NCBI GenBank assembly: GCA_001566295.1
Contig: KQ964263.1
Span: 515,862 to 579,861, forward strand
DNA from: Microdochium bolleyi
Lineage: Eukaryota; Ascomycota; Sordariomycetes; Xylariales; Microdochiaceae
Direction of reading: 5' to 3'
Length of the DNA stretch: 64,000 nucleotides
Shown here: positions 56,779 through 64,000 of the stretch, piece by piece
Numbering within the stretch: position 1 is the stretch's first letter
How the letters are laid out: each line of letters opens with the position of its first letter
Notes under the pieces: model-generated
Told to the model about the DNA's origin: nothing
Databases searched by the model: none
The model's input: only the letters and a program-made list of their open reading frames with translations
Made by a program: the position numbers and the translations under genes

Positions 56779-57252
56779 TCAAGCATTGACATACGCGGCA
56801 GCGCCAAGCAAGATACCTGCCCACCCCAGGACCTGAGGATAGCCAAATGTCCTTTCGCCCTCATTGGGCGGTTTGCTGGTCGTAGTGCTCGTTGGCGCCG
56901 ACGCTGTCGCGCTGCTGCTGGCACTACTTGTCGTGCTCGACGTCTGCTTGCACGGATACGAGCCGCTCGGCGTGCCGTTGGCCACGACGAGGCCGTCCAG
57001 CGCCATGGTCCCGTTCCTGTCCATGCCCGCGAGGTTGCCGTCGGCGAGTACCCACTGGAACTGCGGGTTGGCGACGATGGTCGCGCAGCCGTAGACGGTG
57101 AGGCTGCCGCTGAGTGTGGAACCCAGGGTCGTGATGGTCGTGGTGGCGACGGCGGCGCCCGAGGTTAGCGGTGGCGGTGTGGTGGTTGTGGTTGCCAGGA
57201 CCGCCGTGGCGGACAGGCAGGCCAGGGCCTTGATGGATGATGTGAAGTGCAT
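56779..57252 (-). CDS. Small secreted protein, tandem family member 2
   Basis: The single-exon frame from ATG 57252-57250 encodes 157 aa. The signal peptide (MHFTSSIKALACLSATAVLA) is followed by a Thr/Ala-rich start, the core LTVYGCATIVANPQFQWVL, an NGT sequon in LVVANGTPSG, a Cys, a Ser/Thr stalk and the tail LGWAGILLGAAAYVNA, like a GPI signal. Core and tail align with members 1 and 3: the GCAT-type pair in the core, VANGT shared with member 1, and the GER...WAG-type tail shared with member 3. It is the shortest and cleanest member. Function unknown. Confidence 0.82.
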   Translation of the reverse strand: MHFTSSIKALACLSATAVLATTTTTPPPLTSGAAVATTTITTLGSTLSGSLTVYGCATIVANPQFQWVLADGNLAGMDRNGTMALDGLVVANGTPSGSYPCKQTSSTTSSASSSATASAPTSTTTSKPPNEGERTFGYPQVLGWAGILLGAAAYVNA

Positions 57253-58544
57253 TGCTGAGGTGTGCTGGAAGTGGACGAGTAGATGCTGGTGCTGATTATG
57301 CTGGGCAATGTGAAGATGGTGATCTGCAAGAGATGTGGTATGTGAAGTTGCGGTCAGGGGTAGGTATATGTAGGTACGGCAAGGAAATATTTACAACGCC
57401 ACGAAATTAAGGCATGAGGGGGCACCCTGCGGAGGAGTCGAGGACCCTGAGCAGGGGCTATTATTAGCCGGGATCAGCACCTATCCAAGGACCAAGGATG
57501 ACACCCCTGGACGAGCCCCAGTGAACCAGGCTTCCACGAAACGGACTAGGCTTTACTTAGAAGGCTATGGCGGCAGTGTGGGCGGCTTTTGCATCGCCGA
57601 GAGCGATCCAACCCCTGAATCGGGCAGTATCTCCAGATGAGGCTCAATCGGCGGGGACTGCACTCGGTGAAGCACGCTCCGCCCACCTTCGGTGTTCAAG
57701 AATCTATAGATCAACATACGGGGTAGCTTATTGCTGTTTTGCACCAGACGAGTCACCCAGTTCGGCAATGTGCCCAAGTCAAGACTAATCACCCACCTAA
57801 CGCAGCAGAAAGTCCTGCCCGCCACCAGTTACCTGTTAATAATGAATTAGTCTCTGTGCTATGGCGCGCGATGTCCACTAAGTCAAGGCTGACATTACCC
57901 CGCGCTATTTTGAGACTGGGGGTGGCTACGGTCACGTCTCTCGTCACTCCGACTGTGCGTCTGAAGGTCAGTATTGAGCGCCTCAAAGTATTTTTCAGGT
58001 CAGGGGCCCACGAGATCCACGAAATCTGTGAGGAGTACACACAACGTTGGCGCGTCGGCAGTCGGTGAAGGCGATGCCGGGGCCGTCGAGAAATTGTGGA
58101 CATGATGCGAGCATAGATAGTGGTGCAATTAGTAGTTGCTGTGAGTATCGTGGTCGCCGAGCTGGAAACTGTTGACATCTGGACAGCGGCAGAGCTCTGC
58201 ACTGTAGATTCTTTGACAGCTCATCACTTGGCCAGGCGGTAGAGACACGTGCATCGCTGCACACAGCCGCAGCTGAGAAGGATGAAAGAAAGCGATTGTG
58301 AATACTACTGCGACAAACAAGACCGAATGCTTTCTGTTAAGTGAATCATGACAAGCCTGCACAGAAGCGCAAGAAAGACAGGAGTTTTTAAGATATTAGG
58401 AATGGGCTTTCAGAAGCACGGGTCCTCAGTGCGAGATCAAGTTTGTGAACTCGCAACTGGTTAACGTGGAGAAGACACAAATTATAATTTCTTGTGGTAT
58501 AGCTCCTATTTCCAAATGGACGTTGCCAACGCTTTCAATCCGAC
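57253..58544. other. Intergenic within the secreted family cluster
   Basis: The interval between members 2 and 3. It contains the possible fourth, decayed copy described separately at about 57990-58362. I see no intact gene. Confidence 0.5.
57990..58362 (-). pseudogene. Possible decayed fourth family member
   Basis: On the minus strand one frame at about 58362-58270 has signal-peptide-like SVLFVAVVFTIAFF. A second has the Ser/Thr-rich SSSATTILTATTNCTTIYA. A third continues with SCPQFLDGPGIAFTD, which resembles the NPQFQWVLADG core of member 2. The pieces are in different frames and bounded by stops, so if related they are a frameshifted relic. This is a tentative reading from short similarity. 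Confidence 0.22.
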
Positions 58545-59111
58545 CTAGTAGTTGGCAACAGCAGCCGCGCCGACAGCGGCACCGGCCCAGAGCATCGGCA
58601 CAGACCTGTACGCCCGCTCACCGGCGTTGGGTCGCGACGTCGAGGTGGTCGTCACGGCGTTTGTTGAGACAATGGTGCTGCCCATTGAGTTGGTTGTCGT
58701 GACGGTCGTCGAGCCCGTGGTGACGATGGTAGTGGACGCGGGCGTCGACAAGCTGCCGCTCCCGGATTCTGTGGTGGTGGCGGAGGCGGCGGCGCTGCCG
58801 GATACGCCCTGGGTGTTTCCGTTGATGACGGTGACGCCGTTATAGTCGTTTGTGCCCGAGGCCGCGTTTTACGCAAACTTGCTGCCGTCGAGGAAGTAGA
58901 CGGGCGAGCTGTCGACGATGGCGGTCACGCCCGAGACGACGGCGGCCTTGCCGGTCACGGTCTTGGGGGAGACGGTCTTGGTGGTGCTCGTGGAGAGGCC
59001 GGCGGGCAGGGTCAGCGTGAGGCCCGGCATGGTGGCCGTGGTCGCGTACTGGCTGGCGACCGAGACGGCGGCCGCAAAGGCGGCACCGGTGAGGATGGTG
59101 GTTGTGTGCAT
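58545..59111 (-). pseudogene. Tandem family member 3 with in-frame stop
   Basis: The frame from ATG 59111-59109 encodes a signal peptide (MHTTTILTGAAFAAAVSVAS), a Thr/Ser-rich core and VVSGVTAIVDSSPVYFLDG, then meets TAA at 58871-58869 after 80 residues. Beyond the stop, in the same frame and without any shift, the sequence continues to 58545 with YNGVTVING, a Ser/Thr stalk, GERAYRS and the hydrophobic tail LWAGAAVGAAAVANY, exactly the layout of members 1 and 2. A 64-bp intron spanning the stop would break the frame, so splicing does not rescue it. The product is therefore truncated without its anchor signal, unless the stop is read through or is a base error (one substitution from TAC/TAT). 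Confidence 0.75.
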
Positions 59112-60237
59112 CTTAAGAACGGAGTGCTGGTCTGTGGGGGTCGTATTTGGTCTCTGTGATCCTCAGTGTGAGATGGACAATCTTGAATGCTGGAAAACAC
59201 GTCCAGGAATGGAAGCTCGGGCTCAAGGCTAACTTGTTTTCCTTTGGCCAGACACCAAAACAGGGCCGGGGAAGTAAACCGCTTGGCAATGCTTGCCACT
59301 TATTCGCACAACGACACAGATGATGTACACGAATCCGGTATCCCGTCCTCCAAACGAAGGATCGCCGCATACACATTCGTCATGGCGCAAGGCACAGTAA
59401 CGTGGAGCTCCGCACAGAGCTGAGCATTTGAGGGTACGCTTTGGCAGCGATCAGGGCGCAGAGCTCATGCATTGGCTGAGCCGCCGCCTTGCCGCCCTCG
59501 AAGGGACTTTGGCAGACCAGGAGAGGAGTACCAAGACAAGACAAGCTTCGGGGCTGAACGCCGCCCACGCGGACAGTGATCTTCCACTAGTGTGCTTCGG
59601 TAACTAGCCTTACGTACCGCGGGACTCGTGATCTCAATATAAGCGTTAGAGCAGCAGTGTGCTGTTCGCTTCATCGTGGCTGGTAAGGCATGGCAAAGTC
59701 GGTAAGCAGTAGCTCGCGTCGCGAGGATGACGATCGCAAACGAGGTTGGTCAGCCCACAGTCCATCCCCAGGGCTACTGGGGGCTAATGTCACTTGGGCG
59801 ATGGGACAAGCTGATGGCCCCGGAGAGAACGCCGTAGACAGGCGCTAGATACCGCGACTTGGGCACGGGGGGAAGAAGGTGGCTTTGTTACCAGGCTTTG
59901 AGACACCCACAATCGCACTAGTAGACGCTACGTGATGTCGTCGACGATTGCTGTCCATTCTGGTGCAGAGAAGAGCACGAGTTGGTTCGACTGCCGAGGA
60001 TTGCAGTGCACGCCCGCTTGTGCGAAGGTCACCGAGATTTCCATAACGTTGCTGCCAGGGCTGTTGACGGGGCCTGCTTGCCTCTAATGGTCTGCGCTTC
60101 AATTTAAACATGACCACAGATATCACATTGCTTCAAGGCACACACAATCTTCAGAGTGATCCAAGTTTGCAGAATGAACCAGGAATTTGGCTGGTATAGT
60201 GGTACCCTAGGGTAGTAGTCTAGCACTATTAAAGACT
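59112..60237. other. Intergenic
   Basis: About 1.1 kb between two minus-strand genes. I see no gene and no distinctive repeat. Confidence 0.6.
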
Positions 60238-60963
60238 CTAGTGAGCCTTGATGCCATTGCTGCCATTGGCGACCTGCCCGATGGGAAGAGAAACGATCGT
60301 CTCCGGCTTCGCGTTTCCAGGGCCAAGCGGGAGGATGACCTCGACGTCGACCAGGACGCGGTACGCAAATGGGGGGTCATTCTGAGCGACGAGGACAGAG
60401 ATCTGGGTGTTTCCAGTCTGCTCGGCGAGGAAGGTCCACTCAAGCGTGCCGTTGGAGATGCCAGCGTTCTGGAGGGTGGCAAAGGTCTTGTCGTAGTCGA
60501 GGCTAATGGTGCCATTGGCGAGCTTGGCGAACTGGATGGGCTGCTTGACCTGGAAAGGAGTCTTGTCGTAGACGACAATCTTCTGGTCGTTGCTGGGCAC
60601 GGTCTCGATCTCGGGGAGGGACTCGTTGCCCGCAGCGAGGAGCGTGGGCTTCAAGCCCAGGGCGTGGACCTCGACGATCCACTGCTTGCCGGCGGTCTCG
60701 ACGACGACCTTGCCGGAGGGGAGGACAACGGGCGACAGCTCAATGTTGAAGTCGTTGCTGACCTCGTATGGCTTGAGGGGACCCATGACGGCCAGAGTGC
60801 GGCCGACAAGCGCAAAGCGCAAACCACCCGCCCAGGGGAGACGGATGAAGTGGATGTCGCTAGTGACGGGTTGCACTGCGCCCTTGGCGCTCAGCGTGAG
60901 GACCTTCTTGGCATTGTCGTAGAGGGCAAAGACCTGATCGGCGGGGATGGGTTGCGCAGACAT
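60238..60963 (-). CDS. Conserved-looking protein of unknown function
   Basis: The single-exon frame from ATG 60963-60961 to TAG 60240-60238 encodes 241 aa. It has no signal peptide or membrane helix. The sequence is a regular alternation of short hydrophobic beta-like segments (VFALYDNAKKVLTLS, GKVVVETAGKQWIVEVHALGL, TPFQVKQPIQFAKL, ISVLVAQNDPPFAYRVLVDVEVILPLG) with few charged clusters and no cysteine, suggesting a soluble beta-sandwich. I do not recognise the family and give no function. A TATAAG on the minus strand 128 bp upstream supports transcription from here. The tidy composition and codon use argue for a real gene. Confidence 0.78.
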   Translation of the reverse strand: MSAQPIPADQVFALYDNAKKVLTLSAKGAVQPVTSDIHFIRLPWAGGLRFALVGRTLAVMGPLKPYEVSNDFNIELSPVVLPSGKVVVETAGKQWIVEVHALGLKPTLLAAGNESLPEIETVPSNDQKIVVYDKTPFQVKQPIQFAKLANGTISLDYDKTFATLQNAGISNGTLEWTFLAEQTGNTQISVLVAQNDPPFAYRVLVDVEVILPLGPGNAKPETIVSLPIGQVANGSNGIKAH

Positions 60964-61090
60964 TGTGATGAGTGAGTTATGAAAGAGAGAGGGAGCAAAT
61001 GGTACTAAGTGGTGATGTGTGGCTCAGATGTCGATTGTGAGATGATGGTGTGAAGAATTGATGCACAGAATTAGGGCTGCGGTCTTCGTT

Positions 61091-61096
61091 CTTATA
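61091..61096 (-). promoter_or_regulatory. TATA-like element of the unknown gene
   Basis: TATAAG on the minus strand, 128 bp upstream of the ATG at 60963. Confidence 0.4.
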
Positions 61097-63219
61097 GAAT
61101 TCCGGGTCCCCTGTTCTTGTAGAGTAGTTCTTCTCAATGTATATTAAGCTGTCATCTTTACCAGTACAATGGCGGCAAACCCTATGGCGAGCGGCTGAGA
61201 TGCAGCCTATTGCACCATAGGAGCTTGTTCAAATAGCAGCTATGGCCGGATTCGGTTCGTCACATTTGCGTGGTGAGCGAGCGATTGAGGCCGGGAAAGC
61301 CATCTGCATGAAGCTATCTCGCCAGCATCTGACGGTTTCGATCATTGCGATTTTGTGGTTCTAATGACGGTATGCCAGCCGCAACTCAATTTGATATGCT
61401 CCGAGACAATGGGCGTTCAGCAGCGGCCCGTTCCGGAACAGGGTCCTCGCTTAGCGTAAACTTCGACACGTGGCTTCAGTCAGTCTCTACGCTTGATGGG
61501 CCTTGCGATACAGGGTCGAGATGGGATTTCCTGTGTACTGGGAAACGTGTGGTTCTAGCCAGTGGCCGCGGCATCACAGTCCCGGTACGCTCAGGTTGAG
61601 AGGCCCTCGAACTTGTCGAACACATCACGCAATGTGCGTTCTCGTGCCAACGATTGTTTGGCAGTACAAGGTAAGTTTGAGACCTTCCAAACTACGTTAG
61701 AGGGGGCCCTGGCTGACTTCAGCTGGGGTAAGCACGATATCAATTGTGTCACTCTACTTCTTGCCTTTATTGGCATGCTCCGAGACAAAAGTTCAGCGAC
61801 GCGCCGGACATGACTCCGTATTTGCATTCTAGCTAACTTCAACGAAGCATATACGGTCTAGACCACGCCTAGCAGGAAGCAGATGTCATGACATGGTCGG
61901 TAGCTAGCCTGAAGCATATATTCCACCCATGGAACGTAGCAATTAAAGAAGACACAAGCCACATAAGGCAGCTGAGACAACGTGCCGCATTTCCTTATGC
62001 CGCCTTACTTTAACTCATGCCGCCATCCTTTGATTTGTTGCGCCTTTTTGGGAGCTCGGTCGAAGTGCACGACGCAAACTACCATGACGGAACGAGTAAA
62101 ATTCACCGGGTAGCTTTGAGATATGCTTTCGGGTTTCATCAGTAGCTGCCGGCCGCAAAGAGTAATATCGTTTCCTCAGGTATGAGGTAGGTACTTTTTA
62201 TGCTATTTGCCATATAAAGATGCATAACATTCTTTGTGCGGCTACCTGGGTGACAGCAAAGATCACCTGAAAGTAAGCAACTTGTTGTTTGTGTGCAAGA
62301 TTGTCGTGATAGACTACAACTGTCCAACAGCCGGGGCAATCCCCTTCATCACTTAGTGTCCCGAAGATGGTGAGCATCTTCTACATGTTTCTAGTACACC
62401 CCCTCTGTGATTGTGGCTCCTTTGCTAAGTAGCATTCATAGCTATTAGTGCCGTGCCATCCCTGCCATTAAACGTGTGACTCTGAACAGCCACATGGAGC
62501 TGCCAGCATGGCCTGCAACCTGCTCACTCAAGACTGAGGCTGCAGAATTTACTGTGGCATCCATACTGGCAAGGAGGTCGTGGTAGCATCAACGCATGAG
62601 CACGTTGGAGCAAGTCGTCCGCCCAGTGATGGTCTTTGCGGACCACTGCGCAACCCGGCATTCAACAGTCCCAAGACATCGGCTCTCCTACCCACCCCAC
62701 TCTTGTCGACTGGCTTCACATGCCTAGCCTACGCTCGTCGGGTGTTTGTTCCGTGCCGTGCCGATGGCTTGCCGTGACTCTAACAAGCAAAAGTGCTCAA
62801 CAATGCCATTCGAAACATGGCCAAACCAACACCACCAGTTCGCAGGCATATTCCGCTGAAGGCCATTTCGTCTGACGTTGAACCCCTCGACCGCCAGCAT
62901 GGATTGCCACCTGTGTCGACACTGTTGGGATCTCTTCACATGGCTGCAAGGTGAGACTACTCTCCAAGCGCCACCTCATCGTGCTGTTTATGGCCCTTGC
63001 TTCGACCTGGGTCCAGGTAAGAAGATCAGGCAGAACATTAAAGGCCTAGCTAGAGTTGAGAAGCTTGCTTCATACTGTGCAACACACGAGTTTCAGGTGT
63101 GACTATTCCACAGAACCAAAAAGGCCTCCTGTCTGAGTACCTCGAATTTGAAGGCAGTTCTGTTTGAGGCAGTCACGGGTAGTCACGCGAGAAGCTCTGT
63201 ACCTCATTCCGGACAAGCT

Positions 63220-63387
63220 GTCGCGACTGGTTACATCTGCGGCCGCCGCGGCCTGGCTGCAGGACGACAGTACAGCCGGATCAACTCGTGGGAGGTCACC
63301 CTGAACAGCGGCAGCAACCTCGCCGACGCGAACAACGACCTCGCGGTCGGCGTGTCGGTCGACCATCAGTGCTCGGGGGTGTGCTAG
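63220..63387 (+). pseudogene. Possible exon relic (C-terminal fragment)
   Basis: In the frame ending at TAG 63385-63387 the residues read SWEVTLNSGSNLADANNDLA followed by VGVSVDHQCSGVC, a balanced composition with two cysteines, in a GC-rich island surrounded by AT-richer DNA. The 5' part of the frame loses this character and there is no convincing start, so it may be the last exon of a small secreted-protein gene or a relic left by rearrangement near the tRNA. I do not recognise the family. Confidence 0.3.
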
Positions 63388-63686
63388 CAGTCGTACACCT
63401 CCTGAGGGAGTTTTGAGGCGGCGACTTGGAACTTGGAAACGGGGCCCGGTAAAGTATCCCCGTTTCGAGGCTTTGAAGGTTGGTCCCTTGGGAGATGATG
63501 GCTACCTTAGGCATACACGAAGCGAGCTGTAACATCTCTAGGAGCAAGACATGATTGGATCTACAAGTAATGCTCACCGGGGGGGAGGGGGAACCAGGGA
63601 CGAAACGAAGAACATCCTCGTGGCAGTAGCTTTTGGACTGCCGCTCTTCTTTGAAGCATTCCTATATTGCTATAAGCTCACGCTCC

Positions 63687-63718
63687 TCCATCCAATCAGC
63701 AAACACTGAGCGGTCCAA
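63687..63718 (+). repeat. 5' flank shared with first tRNA-Asp
   Basis: These 32 bp are identical, in inverted orientation, to 27659-27690 beside the other tRNA-Asp. Confidence 0.93.
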
Positions 63719-63790
63719 TCTCGATTGGTCTAGTGGTCAGGATACCTGCTTGTCACGCAGGTGGCCGGGGTTCGATTCCCCGATCGAGAG
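63719..63790 (+). tRNA. tRNA-Asp(GTC), copy 2
   Basis: A 72-nt cloverleaf identical to the minus-strand copy at 27587-27658: acceptor TCTCGAT/ATCGAGA, anticodon loop TTGTCAC (anticodon GTC), T-loop TTCGATT. No intron. Confidence 0.96.
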
Positions 63791-63825
63791 CACTTCACAA
63801 TCATCCAGAGAATACTCTGGGTTAC

Positions 63826-63832
63826 TTTTTTT
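63826..63832 (+). terminator. Pol III terminator of tRNA-Asp copy 2
   Basis: Seven consecutive T lie 35 bp after the tRNA end, in a position similar to copy 1, supporting use of a distal Pol III stop. Confidence 0.5.
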
Positions 63833-63900
63833 GCATTTTTGAGTGGTCGATCATGGTAGTCTTGGTCGGTTGCATACCAACCAGTTCCAAGCTCTGTACC

Positions 63901-63913
63901 TTTTTTTTTTTTT
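63901..63913 (+). repeat. Poly-T tract (13 nt)
   Basis: A run of 13 T in the short AT-rich tail of the window. Nothing else is visible between the tRNA terminator and the right edge. Confidence 0.85.
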
Positions 63914-64000
63914 CCTTTACTACCGACTCGTCCACCATGCTCCTGTGGTAGAAACTACGCCATATGTCATACCCTTATTCTAATACGTAACATAAAGGCT

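Larger units (their letters stand above)
60964..63686. other. Gene-poor region with a possible exon relic
   Basis: Most of this 2.7 kb is AT-richer and carries no convincing gene. A TATAAG for the unknown gene lies at 61091-61096 (minus). A GC-rich island at 63220-63387 has protein-like character and is listed separately. Confidence 0.55.

Noticed and set aside
58805..58870. 64-bp intron covering the stop in family member 3 (GTAAAA..CAG)
   Set aside because: Its removal shifts the frame away from the stalk and tail that match the paralogs.

Overview
The window looks like nuclear DNA of a filamentous ascomycete (Pezizomycotina, probably a Sordariomycete). Genes are mono-cistronic, GC-rich and widely spaced, and lie on both strands. 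Introns are short (about 55-150 bp) with GT..AG ends. The gene types are typical of this group: HET domain, Zn2Cys6 regulator, NRPS-like reductase, F-box protein, Ser/Thr-rich secreted proteins and a fungal PD-(D/E)XK-like protein. All exon structures were worked out by hand from splice signals and reading frame; no transcript or database evidence was available.

Layout. 1-15 kb: a partial gene leaves the left edge on the minus strand. It is followed by a five-intron adenylation-carrier-reductase gene (2303-6470), a CCC1/VIT-type vacuolar iron transporter (7771-8970) and a multipass membrane protein (12684-13604). 15-25 kb: a HET-domain gene (plus strand) converges on a Zn2Cys6 regulator (minus), followed by a PD-(D/E)XK nuclease-like gene (minus). 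25-31.5 kb: an MFS transporter, a tRNA-Asp, a secreted M43 metalloprotease and an unknown PPxY-containing protein. 31.5-41.5 kb: a gene-poor 10 kb with microsatellites and homopolymers and one convincing small spliced gene encoding a Cys-rich protein. 41.5-54.8 kb: a ferric reductase, a large secreted subtilase, a Ure2-like glutathione transferase with a frame conflict at one splice site, a mucin-like secreted protein and an F-box protein. 55-59 kb: a minus-strand tandem family of small secreted proteins with hydrophobic C-termini; the third member carries an in-frame stop and a fourth may be a relic. 60-64 kb: one unknown gene, a gene-poor stretch with a possible exon relic, and a second tRNA-Asp that is an inverted copy of the first.

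The genes do not form an obvious single pathway. Two themes stand out. Iron handling is represented by a vacuolar iron importer and a plasma-membrane-type metalloreductase, and the importer has two tandem HapX/CCAAT-complex-type motifs upstream. Secreted or surface proteins are also numerous: a metalloprotease, a subtilase, a mucin-like protein and the tandem small secreted family. The best items for follow-up are the HapX-type motif pair, the one-base frame conflict in the glutathione transferase, the decaying tandem secreted family, and the 108-bp perfect inverted duplication around the tRNA-Asp genes.
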